DNA of 64,000 nucleotides from Pieris napi (lineage: Eukaryota; Arthropoda; Insecta; Lepidoptera; Pieridae), in NCBI RefSeq assembly GCF_905475465.1, contig NC_062250.1, positions 456,501 through 520,500 of the forward strand, given 5' to 3'. Below the pieces are notes generated by a model, which ran no database searches, was not told where the DNA came from, and worked only from the letters and a program-made list of their open reading frames with translations. The position numbers and the translations under genes were made by a program. Below, one piece after another: positions 44,030-55,690 of the stretch (the stretch's first letter is position 1; each line of letters opens with the position of its first letter).

Positions 44030-44583
44030 TCTATATATATAAAAGAAAGTCGTGTTTGTTACAACACTTATAACTCGAGATCGGCTGGACCGATGTTAGT
44101 TATGTCTTTTTTGATGGATTTTTCTCCACTCCGAATAGCAGAATAAGTAATAAAATATCGGATAAGTTATCGAATAACAATAAATAAATTAATTAATTTT
44201 ACGAATGCACACGGCATGTGGTGACATTTGTTGACAAAACTACGCATCATTTTACGTCGAATTCGTGTCACTTCAAGAAATTCCGAACTTGAGGTAAATG
44301 AGGAGATGCATAACCAGGCTTTGATCTTGATCGAAAACATGTGTTACCTCATCAAAAAATGTTGTAAAGCAGAAAGTGCTTTAACATGCAGTATCGCAAT
44401 ATTGGCGATAGAGAGAAGAGGCCTAATGTGTAAAACTGCCATTCTTCTTTTGCAATGGCAAGCAATAAAACATTTCTCTATTTGCAAAAAAAGTTATCAC
44501 CTTAATGAAATCCTAAAATAAGTTTAACTAAAGTAACAATGATATTATTATTCAGGCGGAACGAAGTTAGCCGGGTCAGCTAG
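44030..44583 (+). mobile_element. Helitron-like element 4 (554 bp)
   Basis: It starts TCTATATATATAAAAGAAAG after an A and ends GGGTCAGCTAG before a T, with an eroded GGC/GCC hairpin just before the end. It sits in a family C 3' UTR whose uninterrupted form is visible at about 17730-17750, so the junctions are exact. It is more than twice as long as its relatives, and the extra internal part holds a 97-codon open frame. Confidence 0.88.
44228..44521 (+). pseudogene. Possible fragment of a Helitron protein
   Basis: The 97-codon frame inside Helitron-like element 4 includes ELEVNEEMHNQALILIENMC. A NEALILIED-like phrase is familiar from the region between the Rep and helicase domains of Helitron proteins. 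If right, this longer copy keeps a scrap of the autonomous parent. No Rep HUH motif and no helicase motif is present, so the assignment is weak. Confidence 0.33.
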
Positions 44584-44667
44584 TTATTATTATTACTATG
44601 TAGGTTAAGAATATTGTAAATACTGTATATATGTGTCGTTAAATAAATGTAACTGAATGAATGAAAT

Positions 44668-45837
44668 TTGTTTTTACGTTTTCTTTTAAGTATTCTATCG
44701 AATTTTATTAAATCACTTTCCAAAGGAATTTCGGTGGATTTCACATTACCACTACTAAAATAACAGAGAATTAGCAGAGTTATAAGTGCTTTGTTGATTT
44801 TATCCTAAAATATCTTCATTTACGTTCCACAAACAATCCAATACTCCAACGATTAGTAAGAAATGCGATAATGATGTCAAAACATTCTTTGTGTCTTATA
44901 GATTTTCTGAAAATAGCCATGTATACGAGAAAACATAATATAAATTAATACATTATCTAATTGTACGCAATAGTAGCAGTAGAAGTATATTGAAAGGTAT
45001 GAACTAAAGATAGGTATTTATAATGCCTTCACTTTATAATTAAAAAGAGCTGACAAATATCTCGGTAAGTGCTGGTTTGACTGCCAAATTTGATGATTGG
45101 TGATTTCTTTTTAATCTACCATTTTAGTAGCTACATACCAACATATGGAATATTTTGCGAGCTACTACATAGAGTATGTTCGCTTATCTGGAATAAAAAG
45201 TAAGTAGGTACTAAATAAAACTTAGTTAACATATTTTCCTCTCTATAAAAACCTTAGCCGTATTCGAGTTTTGTAACAAATTTTGTGATTAATTTTATTT
45301 ATATAAATTGCTTTGACGTGGACACAAACATATGTAAAATCAGGCAGGTTATTAAATAAGTAGATAAGAAAAATTCACAAAATTAATTATAAAATATTTA
45401 ACACATAATTATTACACTTATCCCCTATGTAATTTTCTCATATACCCAATCTATTATACATTCACTACTCCCATTCAGACTTTGGGAGTCAAATGATCAT
45501 ACAAAATTACCAAACTCATACAAATCCGAAAATGGCCTATTAAATAGAAACCGGACGCCCTTTATTATAAAAAACACAAAAAACGAAATCGGGCTTGCGA
45601 ATTAGTAGAATTTGGGGTTGGGTGACTTTTGTCATGTGCCCAATTCAGCTTGGCTACTACATAGGGGACTTCTTTTGAAAGTTTGTAGGTGTCATTTCAT
45701 TTGAGGGATGTATGTCATTAGTCGATTGACATTGCAACTTATTTTTATGAATTAATATCACTTGTTGTTTTATGTGTTATTAAATTAATGATTGATAAGT
45801 CGTCTCTTTATTTACCTAACAGAGAGCGCAGCGTAAT
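44668..45837. other. AT-rich DNA, no gene seen
   Basis: Nothing recognisable is seen on either strand. Confidence 0.55.
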
Positions 45838-46100
45838 GAGCAGTGTTGACCTAGTGGTTTCAGCGTGTGACTCCTATCCCTGAGGTCGTAGGTTCGATCC
45901 CCGGCTGTGCACAAATGGAATTTCTTTCTACGGGCATTTGAAATTCGCTCCAACGGTGGAGGAAAACACCGTAAAGAAACCGGCAAGCCTTAGACCCAAA
46001 ACATTAGGTCACTATTTTGCCTATTACATTGACTAATGATCATGAAACATACAGAAATCTGAGACCCAGACCTAAAAAGATTGTAGCGCCACTTATCTAT
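45838..46100 (+). mobile_element. tRNA-derived SINE, copy 7
   Basis: A box TTGACCTAGTGG (one change) and B box GGTTCGATCCCC are present. The body runs through CACAAATGGAATTTCTTTCT to GTAGCGCCACTTATCTAT. A deletion of about 20 bases affects the GACGGCGTGTGTCAGG part. Confidence 0.9.
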
Positions 46101-47834
46101 ATTATATGTAATAGGTATACGCGGTTTTTACTTATGAACAGGTGACACTCTTGCAATTAGACCTTTGTTTTTAAGATCCCTGAAACAAGTACAAATATAC
46201 AAAGAACCAGGGATAAATAACAAATTTTACAAAGAAGCCGCATATAACTTTGTTTAATATCGGTTATATGTTACTGAAAAGACGCAAAATCTATTTCAAT
46301 ACAAGTCAATCTAGGCTATCGATAGCCGCACGTCACTAGCACGCGTCAGGGATGAGCCAAATTGATTTTAACACAATAACGAGCTGAATGCCGCCCCTAT
46401 TTGTAACGGTGATGACACGCGCGCCTATCCATCATCCCGCCTTTATGTAGCTCGGCTTAACCAAACGACGACCAAGGCATCAGTTTAAACGATACTTTAT
46501 TTAGTTAGGCGCGTCTGGCGATCCTGATTCAATATACGAAAACGCTTTTAAATTCAGCGAAAGGCTATGTTCTTTAAGTTGAGGGTTTCTGAGGGGTAAA
46601 TGAACATGTCTCTCTTGCAGCAATTGTTTACAAGAAAAAAAAAACACTCATAACAGGCAGATTATTGACTGAACTGAACCTAGAAGTTATAAGTTTATTT
46701 TAACAGATTAAACAGTGTTTATCCGGAGCTAGATAAATTCAGTAGTGGGCTGATCGGGTTTTAAAGAAAGTATTGTTAAGTGCCTATGTCGAACCTAATT
46801 CGCTGTTTTTCTTGTAAATATTTTTGTCTTGTATATATTTAATTGAATGTTTTTTATTTGTTACTAACAGTAACATAGTTAGTTTGTAACATATACCGTA
46901 GATTACTATGTATTATGTGGTAAACTCTAATAAATAAATTATGCAGAAATAATTATAAATCCAAATTCCCTATCTGCTTAGGTAATTCATGCATTTTGCA
47001 CTCTGTTAAGGTTTTTTACTAATTATAAAATTATTTTAGTTAGAAGTGTGACGTGTATCGAATACCTCGGTCTTACAAGACACATTACTTAAAGTAGGAA
47101 TACGTTCTTTAATATTAAGACCAATGTTAGTCACGATTAGCAGTGCCTATGTTTGCCAATGGATTTGTAACTCAATCCGCAGTTAATACATAGTAAAAGA
47201 TAGCACGAAGAAACTCAACATGTCTCAGACATGGCAGACGTGTTCTCTTGTTCTATAACAACTGTTCACCAATACATGATATTACTAAACCCATTATCAT
47301 TATCAGAATCACAACTTGCAACATTACCCTTTGAAAATCATCCCAAATACTAATAATTTGTTCTTCACAATACAACGCAACTATTGATGGAGGTTCCCCC
47401 GATTCTAACGTTCTCTAAATTACCCAGCACAAAAGGTCTCATTATAATCGGTCTCTTTATAATAGGTCTCATACGAGATCTATTATAAAGTACCCTTTAT
47501 TATTATGTTACAATTTTAATGATTTTTGTTATCGATCCGGTTTGTACACAAAGAAATATGTTACAAATAGTTATATAACCGAACTAGCGTGCTTTTGAAC
47601 GCAATTCTTATTGTTCGTAATAATGAGGCATACGAAATAATTAACATTATTTTGATTGTAAAGATGATTGTAATATTAGAAAGATGACATTGAGAAAATA
47701 CATAAATGTCTTTGTGGTAAAGTTAAAGTTAGGACGAACCGTCTGAAAAGGGCACGTATGATTCGCTGTATAACTTTAGTTAACGAATTTCATAGGTTAA
47801 CGGACCTTTTTTACTGTCCGATTACTGAACTGAC
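46101..47834. other. Mostly unique DNA with one GC-richer block
   Basis: The block 46313-46535 is listed separately. Short direct repeats of GGTCTC with TTATAAT occur at about 47435-47475. No gene is seen. Confidence 0.45.
46313..46535. promoter_or_regulatory. GC-richer block with a DRE-like palindrome
   Basis: GGCTATCGATAGCC (46314-46327) is a perfect 14-bp palindrome that contains TATCGATA, the insect DRE core bound by DREF or BEAF-type proteins. It is followed by about 200 bases of non-repetitive, GC-richer DNA with motifs such as GAATGCCGCCCCTATTTGT and ACGCGCGCC. No ORF is present. It may be a promoter or conserved regulatory element, but this is inference. Confidence 0.33.
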
Positions 47835-48104
47835 AAAAGTTCTATTTAAAGAAAACACTTTTTTACCGGAATGAATTTATGTATTATTATAAATTTACAA
47901 ACACTTTACATAATTTTAAATTTTCCCGACGTTTCGCGTGCTTTACAACGTGCGTGGTCACGGTGACTGAAGACAAAAGGTGTTGAATGTCAAAAAGTAT
48001 CACAGCTGTAGAATAAGTTGTTGTTAACTTCAATCCGGTAAAAAGGGTTTTCTTTAAATGTGTTAAAAGTTATGTCAATAAAAGATAATCCTAAAAGTTC
48101 TATT
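47835..48104. mobile_element. Small element with inverted ends and a flanking 12-bp repeat
   Basis: TTTAAAGAAAAC and TTTTTACCGGA near the left edge (47845-47870) recur inverted at 48033-48059. AAAAGTTCTATT occurs at 47835-47846 and at 48093-48104, a possible target duplication. The interior holds GACGTTTCGCGTGCTTTACA and GTGCGTGGTCACGGTGACTG, wording I associate with a repeat widespread in moths. The inverted ends suggest a MITE, but the 12-bp repeat would be unusual for one, so the exact borders are uncertain. Confidence 0.5.
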
Positions 48105-49503
48105 ATTTGTTAGTCTATAGAAGTTATCTAATATTTTTTTATTATGTAGTTTTTTAGTTTGTTTAAAAAAAAAATATTCTTTCTTAACTACCTCAAAATT
48201 TTTACTAATTGCTATGATGCTCGTACGGCCTCAAAAAATATTTTAACCATTTTATGGTTTCTCATATTTGGGATTTTTAACCGACTTTAGAAAACCGAAT
48301 TTTAATATTATATATTCAAGCATCCATCAGCTACGTAGGTACTCCCGGACCGATCTGGATAATCGAGGGGTCAAGTGATTTAAATTTGCTGTGAATACGC
48401 TTCATAGACAGGATTATTTATCGGCTTGATAGTTTTGGCTAGGCTTGATATTAACTGAACTGAGGGATAAAAAACCCAAAACTCACCCATCCGCTTCTGG
48501 ATAAAACGCTTATAAGTCAATTTATTAATACTCAATCTATCGATAGATAGAGAAGCAATGGTATACATATAGTAGTTCCAGCGTATAGAGGATTATCTCA
48601 CAAAAATGTAATAAAAACAGAATTCTCATAATCAGAGGTCTATTAAACTGATATGTCAAAGTAAAAATACTAAATACTTTTGACAAAGTTTCAATTAATA
48701 ACCGAATATGATCTTCAAATGCGGCATATCAATTAATAAGTAAATTATTGTTTAGTGCATTAAATACTCTTGGGCTATTTTTTCAAGTCATTTATATAAC
48801 TTCAAGCGTACCATCGAAACGGTAGGAAGCAATATATTATATAAATGTATTTTTATTTTAGATTTGTATATATGGTATGTACACGTAAGGTAAAGCGTAA
48901 GGTACATATTGCAATGCCTATACTATTTTCAAGTTAAACTGACTCCTAGACCGTCAAAGCTACATTGAGTGGGGAAAAATGTTGCCAGACCACAAAAGTG
49001 ATTGGCTGACGTCGATGAAATTTCTTATATGGCAACAGCAAAATAAAATCATAGAGAATGTTCAAGATAGAAAATGTAATCTAACTAGGAATCATGTATG
49101 GATAAATATACATATGTAATAGTTATAAATAGAATACATGAGGTGAATGACCTAACCAACGTTCATATCATAATAAATATCGAACAATAGATAATGTCTG
49201 ACATGCGATTGATTAAATAAGACAGAATCAAGAAAGTAATACCCAGGGGTGGTCTTACAGAAATTAAGCGCTCCCCCGATATTGGGAATTAATAAAGGAT
49301 GTGGATATGCAATGAAAAAGACCCCAGAAATTAGATGACATGTATGAAGGCAAAATCCCTTATAGAAATTAGATAGGGAATGTACAGTATATTTTTGTTA
49401 TTCAATCTAAAAAAATATGTTCAATCATTTCCTCATTTCAAATAAGATGTATATTGTTGAAATGATTGAAATCTCAGTTAAAAGCTAAAAATCCCTCAAC
49501 ATT
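48105..49503. other. AT-rich DNA, no gene seen
   Basis: A TATCGATA motif lies at 48538-48545. Nothing else is recognised. Confidence 0.5.
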
Positions 49504-49680
49504 GACAAATCAAATCAAATAACTTGTCTTTATTTTATTTAATTATAATGACAACGACAGCTGACACTAACGTCTTTGCTCCGACATTAATAATAATTAC
49601 TATGAAAGTACTATTACCACAGACTATCCAAAAGTCTGTCTGATAGGAGTGCCATTGCTACGACATATATATTATAATGT
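49504..49680 (-). repeat. Dispersed repeat B, copy 1 (probable LINE 3' UTR)
   Basis: It starts CAAATCAAATCAAATAACTT on the plus strand and includes ACAGCTGACACTAACG and GCTCCGACATTAATAATAA, which recur in similar form at 55090-55165. The first part resembles an antisense retroelement tail. Confidence 0.45.
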
Positions 49681-52119
49681 GAGACCAAAAAACTGTGTGA
49701 CCTAAACATCTTTTGACTGGTTCATCTAAGCAGATGATTTTATTTAACCTTAAGTATTAGAAACGTAAAACTTCAAATTCATACATTTCATTGTGAAAAT
49801 GAATTAACTACTACAAATGGAAGAAAGTATGTTACTTTAACTATTTCTTTTCTACAAAAACAAAATATACGTGCGGAAATAAGGAGCGTCAAAGAGAACG
49901 CAAGTATTTACGTCCGGAAAGATAAAGATAGAGATATATATCAATCTGTAAGAGAAGATATATCAATCTGCTAATAAATATTTAGATAATAAACTTAAAG
50001 CCAAGCCACCCAGGAATCATCTTGAATGTGGAAATGAAGTTAGCATTGTCATACAGAACCACCTGAATAATAATGTATATTATAAGATATATATTATGAT
50101 GTGTGTGTATGTGCGTAATTGTTAAGCCATCATAAAAGTCATTACAAAGACCCTAGCGCCAACGAAACAGTGCTTAATAGCTAGTTTGTTTCAAATGCTG
50201 CCTCAAAACCTTTATGTATAAGTTATCATGCATGTGCCAGGACATACAGTTTAAATGTAGGGTATTAAAAAGAAATCCGCTGTAAGGAAACGTCTTACTT
50301 AACTCGGCTAGGGATATGGGAACGTCGATATATTTATAACGATTTTTCAATTTCGATTTTTCGCTATAAAATTATTCATTTCTAGCATTGTAAAGTCCCA
50401 CACATAATATACCCATAATAAAGATTAATACTTAATGATTTCAGTTCTTTTGTATTGCTTATATCAATATATATGTATGCACAAATTGAAACAGTTATAA
50501 AAAACAAACATAACTTCAAAAACAAACATAAGACCCAAGTTGTCTTAAACAATGACAGGGCGAAATTTAAGAAGTGCAATGAAATATTAAAGTATTACAA
50601 GTTATACTAAAATATATTTAGTTTTAATAATTTCGATTTCTGTTGTAAATAAACAAAGATTACAATAGAATGATGAAATCAATTGAATCTATCGATATTG
50701 TCGCAACACTATAGCGACGATGAAGAGGCAGGGATATAATGTAGTGCTTTCAAACATTGGGCAAAGTTTGCCTACAGAGCAGACAAATGACAACGGCCCT
50801 AGGCGGCAGCTGATATAAGAGCTATAAGACGGGAAAAATAGAAAGTTTTACATGCGGGCCCGCATGTTGTATGGCCCACGTTACTAGCTTTCATACACCA
50901 TGGTATCTCCTTAAACTTGCCAACCTTTCTTAATCATATAAATCGGTTATCAGTCAGGCAACGGTTAGCTACCTTAAATATAACCAGCTCTTTATAACAT
51001 ATTTATGTTTAAAATAAACCTGACTCTTTCTTGGCTTATTTCAGATTTACATGTAAACTGAACATATAAGTGACGATCAGTCAAACTTTAAGTGGGATTA
51101 ATTTTTTAATAATACTGCAAAATTTATTTCCAAAATTTCCTGTATTTTTATTGTTTACTCTTAGCTAGGCGTAAAATTCTAAGATACACACCGCATGAAG
51201 TGATAGAATTTGTTACTAAATTCAAGATATTTTGGGGAATCTTTGTATGAGTTTCCATGTACGCCACACGTCTGACTTGGACCAGCCAGGTCCTTAAGAT
51301 GCAGCATGCATGCTTGCAGTTTTTCTGAATTAGTTTATAGTGTTAACAACACTTAGTGTGAGGCAAACCAAGATTTTATCGCTAATCACCCACTTTTCTA
51401 TACGTTTTTTTTTTACAAAACATTAAATTTATTTAAACGTTTTAAATGGTAAAAATACAATCTTCATGAAAAAGTACAATTTAAAACATAAGGCGAATTG
51501 ACATTTCAATATTCTAATACCATTTAAACTGAAGTTTCTTAATTTACTTTACCCGTTAGTGTTTACATAATTACACAAATAATAGGACATTCCAGTTTAA
51601 TTAAACACATTGCGCAACAGCTGGAGTTAGCCGGGTACTTGGATGATGGAAAAATACTTATAATCATAGCGAGAAAATAGAAATACAATTTTTTATAGTC
51701 ACAAAAAAATCTGAAAAGTTTTCATCCCTGTTTAAAAGTATTTCACGCATTAATATCTATATGAAAAACATTAATCTTAACGTAAAAGGTCTCGAGTGGC
51801 AAGGGCGCCGAAAAAACAATGGCTGTTCATAAATCAAAACTTTAATAAACCTTCGAAACTTGGAAACTTTGAAATGTGACCTGCGGTTTTCAATTTGAGT
51901 GTTTCATGTCCTTTTATTGTGGTCTTTGTTACTAACAGTAATATTATAAGATTGTTCCGGGTGAAATATTATAATTATCTAGAGAACAATTTATACATTC
52001 CAAATATTTTTTTAGTAATTCGAAAGAAGTGTACCTACTATAATGTAATATAAAATATTCACTAAGACAAAAATGAATATATTTCACAAAAAACTAAAGC
52101 CGATTACAAGCTTTGACAC
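49681..52119. other. AT-rich DNA with an 18-bp GC palindrome
   Basis: ACATGCGGGCCCGCATGT (50850-50867) is a perfect palindrome. A TATCGATA lies at 50690-50697. No gene is seen. Confidence 0.5.
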
Positions 52120-52677
52120 TAAAATGGTAATATGCTGGTCATGTAACACAATACCTAAACCACATTTACAACGTTAAATTAAAATGGACCACCCGGGAAA
52201 AGAAGAGTGAGTAGACCAAAAAGAAGGTGGGCTGATGGCTTCATAGAAATATCAGGAAAGTCTGCCAGACTATTGGCAAAGATAATCTGGAAAGGGTTGG
52301 AGGATGTCTCCACCTAAGACACTTTCTTTTGCAAACTATGGAATCGGTTCCCGGCGGAGGAGAGGTACGAACGAGAAAGAGGTTCTTGAGAGATACGAAC
52401 TCCAACTGTTCAAAGTAAGAGAGTACACCTTCCTCAAAGGCCGGCGCACTGCTCTAAAAATGGTGTGCATGGGCTGCGATGACTGCCATTTTTGGGCGTC
52501 CCTTAGGCTCAGTTGCCCCTCTATTCTATAAATAGAAGAAGGGTCCATTTCCACAGGCGACTAAAATGTTACTACTAACGTTTAGCTGTAAGTAAATTGT
52601 AATAGCAATACTAAACACAATTGAAATGGAACTTAAGGATATGGAAATAAAACAGACTTTATTATTATTACCAAATA
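52120..52677 (+). pseudogene. RTE-type LINE 3' end, possibly a composite of two LINE ends
   Basis: The first part reads YAGHVTQ and then GKRRVSRPKRRWADGFIEIS, the usual KWAGH...GRPKRRWADDL pattern near the end of RTE proteins, with one stop. From about 52325 to 52531 a second open stretch reads LWNRFPAEERYERE and REYTFLKGRRTAL, which looks like the end of a different LINE. The unit closes with ACAGACTTTATTATTATTA, the same TTA tail type as family E at 9540 and 33221. Insertion of one LINE end into another, or one odd family, are both possible. Confidence 0.65.
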
Positions 52678-53149
52678 ATCTAAATTCCTTGCTTATTATG
52701 TATTAATTAAATGTATTATCATATGATGTAACTTATTCACTTACATTTATTATTCTATAATATCGAAGCTTTCATGAAGCCTAACCTATCTAAAACTAAG
52801 CAGTTAAACTATAATTTAGGTGTAACAGTTAAAATGAGAAAAAAGGTTTTTAAGAAAAGTAAATTCTTTGCTAGACAAGGAAGAAGTCGGTCAAACGAAA
52901 TGTAAGTCTGTAGCGGGTTCCCGTAGGGATTAAGAAGTGGACGAATTAACTTGAGAGATTCCAGTTAAAATTACTACTTTGAACCCGCGGAGACACAGAT
53001 ATTTAAAGCTATTTTATAAATAATGCAATGTTAGCCTTGTGTCAAAGCGTGCAATTCCACTTCAAGGTCGTGCATTTGAATTCCTGCATCAGTTTTTCTG
53101 TAAACGGAATTAGATATTTTTCGAGGAATCAGGCATGTGTACAAGTGTA
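52678..53149. other. AT-rich DNA, no gene seen
   Basis: Nothing recognisable is seen on either strand. Confidence 0.55.
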
Positions 53150-53567
53150 AAGGTGCGTACAGACTATATAACATAACATGTTATACAACATTGCTATACA
53201 ACATGTTTCAGATAATGTGGACACTGAATGTTATAAAACATGTTATAATAACGTGTTATTGATATGTACCACAATGTTATATTGTTATGTTATTGATATG
53301 AACCCAGTATCAACGTTTTTTTGTTTTTCTTTTGTTATTTATAATTACAACAGTCGCTGCCGCAGCCAGCAAAACGTCCTCTGTCCTCGTGTCGACATTG
53401 TGGATAGCACTGGAGAACGAGAAACGACAACGGTTATATATATAACATTGTTATTCTAATGTGTACAGTATTGTTTTATGTTATAATGTTGAATAACAAG
53501 GTTACATAATGTGGACGTGTTATAAAACACAAGTTATATAATATGTTACATAGTCTGTACGCACCCT
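53150..53567. mobile_element. 418 bp MITE with subterminal ACATGTTAT repeats
   Basis: The ends are inverted repeats: AAGGTGCGTACAGACTAT on the left and its counterpart AGGGTGCGTACAGACTAT on the reverse strand at the right. TA flanks both sides, which fits a TA target duplication. Both subterminal zones (53168-53300 and 53432-53545) are dense in TGTTAT/ATAACA words, several forming ATAACATGTTAT-type palindromes. The GC-richer middle (53345-53430) has no known similarity. The 93-codon frame inside is chance. The superfamily is unresolved. Confidence 0.72.
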
Positions 53568-55089
53568 TAGGCATACATCGCTTATGACCTTCTTGTCAAA
53601 TGAAATTGTTTCTAGTTGAAATCTAGACCAGTTAACTTACTAGCTATAAAACCATTCAGCTTTAACTAACATGCAGGTACTTTCTACTCTTCTGTGTATG
53701 AATATACACATATACTTCGTTTTCATACAAACTTATAAAAGCAGATATGAAATCTCTATCTAGTAGAAGAGAAATTTTATAAATCCGTCGTCAACATACG
53801 TGACTTTTCAGGGTCAGAGATTTTCATAAACAATTTTGTTTATTCAAACAAAAGCAGCAAACAAGGCGAAAAATTGTGTAGAATAAAATTAGGGCGACCC
53901 ACATTACTTATTTTGTTTCAAGACCTTAGCTTTAGTGGAGAAGAGAATTTCGCAAATAAATTGTCTATTAATTTAGTTGGGAACTGTAACAAAAGAAGGC
54001 GTTTACGCGTTTCGGGGACCCCATACAATATTCAGGGGATCGCATTATGCAACAAGCCCCTAAGTCGCAAAATCAATATGGCGCTAGTCGAAAAGGTTTT
54101 CTTGGTTTTGTCATAAATATTTAACGAGACGTCGACTTTTCATATGTTTCTCTAACCATTTTTGGAGATCTGCGAACCCGATTCAATAATATTCAGGTGT
54201 GTTAAAAAATATTTAATTTTAATTAAACCACAAGACAAATATACAACAATAAGACAAGAATATCACCTAATAAGTCGTTTTCATCAAAGCATAATCTTAA
54301 AATACAAGTTTATATTGGTTATAGCGTGTAAGTATCTGACAAGAATATAATAATCATGTTTGAAGGTTTATTTTTTGTTAATAGTATCAGTTATTGTGGC
54401 ATAGTAATAATAATATATAATATAAATCTTATAATTCAACAGAACCAAGAAATTATTAGAAAGAATGCGAACTTTGCACGTTCTTTCGTATCATTATAGG
54501 ATTATACGTTTCGGTGGTTTGCATTATGTGAACGGTGTTTGTGGAGCCTAAACTGATTACTTTTGTATTTGTGTGAAACTTTTGCTCTTTGCTTAAGAAA
54601 AATAATGTGCCTCAGGATAATAACCTTGTTACAGAGAAAATCATAAAATACGGTATTGAAACTTGCTATGGCAACCATACTTTGTTTCAAATGATAAATG
54701 TAACTTATATTACACAATCAATTAAGAGATTTACTTTTAATATATATGTCGGAGCAATGGTGCTGATGTCAGCTGCCATTGTCATGTGTCAGAGAGCTCT
54801 TGACAACGTCAAATTCTGATCAGTTTATAACCGTTATTACTTGTGGGTTATTCAATTTGCCTATATTACTAACGACTTTTTGATATAGACTGTCATAGGA
54901 TCGAGTGGCGAATATCACTTTACTATTAATCGTCGTTAAGTTAAAAATCATCGAAAAGTTTAACGATTTGACAAATTGGAATCACTGCTATTATCGACCA
55001 TTGAATTAGTTATTAATTTATTGACTATCTAGAAACAACCAAAAATCAAATAAACCACTAGTATTAATAGTTTTGAAGTTATTTGACTT

Positions 55090-55165
55090 TGATGTTATTA
55101 AAAAATAATTACAATGGCAGCTGACACGAACGCTATTGTTCCGACATATACAATAAATAAATCAT
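55090..55165 (-). repeat. Dispersed repeat B, copy 2
   Basis: TACAATGGCAGCTGACACGA and TTGTTCCGACATATACAATA parallel 49546-49600. Strand is assigned by analogy with copy 1. Confidence 0.4.
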
Positions 55166-55499
55166 ATTATTATAAATTATTTAATTTTTTATATTTGCTA
55201 TAAGATTTAAATTAGTACACAGTTTAATGTTATCGTAAGTTTAATATTAAAGTATTTCATTAAGATGAAGAAAGCCTTTTTAGAAGCTCTTCAGATTTCT
55301 GTGTTCATTTACATTATCAACATTATTTCTTATTTTAGAGGCAAATATGTTTCTGCCATTCTAATTCAGTTATAGGAATTTTAAAAGAAATTCGTACTAT
55401 TAATAAAATAATGGGTTTATATAGAGGTTATTTCATATGTAAGCTTGAATTAAAAATTTACTCAGCTTTTTTCGATTCCTTAACAACGGTCCTATGACC

Positions 55500-55690
55500 A
55501 CCAGTGGAATTCACAGCAGTTCTTGTAATTGTCCCATGTGGGCCCAAGGGGACACAGGCCTGTATTTGGGCCGATCGATCCCTGACAAGGCGCCATAAAT
55601 AACCGTCGAAGCCTCCGACTTGTGCCTGATTTCCCCTGTGACGTCACGCGTTCAAAGTTTACTATAACCTTGGCAATTTTAGTTAGTCGG
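55500..55690. other. GC-richer unique block, possible regulatory element
   Basis: The block includes AAGGGGACACAGGCCTGTAT, AAGGCGCCATAAATAACCG and TGTGACGTCACGCG, the last containing a perfect CRE/ATF-like TGACGTCA. It has no ORF, no tRNA boxes and no second copy. Composition and motif density are the only evidence. Confidence 0.3.

Larger units (their letters stand above)
43785..44667 (+). pseudogene. Family C LINE 3' end, copy 2, split by a Helitron-like element
   Basis: The coding end (43785-43995) reads TLGPWGS-like, then an AGAFLAHRISIAIQQG-type stretch, with breaks. The 3' UTR begins near 44000, is interrupted at 44030-44583, and resumes TTATTATTATTACTATGTAG, matching 17741-17760 of copy 1. 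It runs to a TGAA-type tandem end (about 44654-44667). No reverse transcriptase domain remains. Confidence 0.8.

Noticed and set aside
47430..47480. Short repeated GGTCTC and TTATAAT words resembling a mini-array
   Set aside because: There are too few units with irregular spacing to be a CRISPR or a satellite.
53178..53459. 93-codon open frame
   Set aside because: It lies within the MITE and consists largely of its palindromic repeats.
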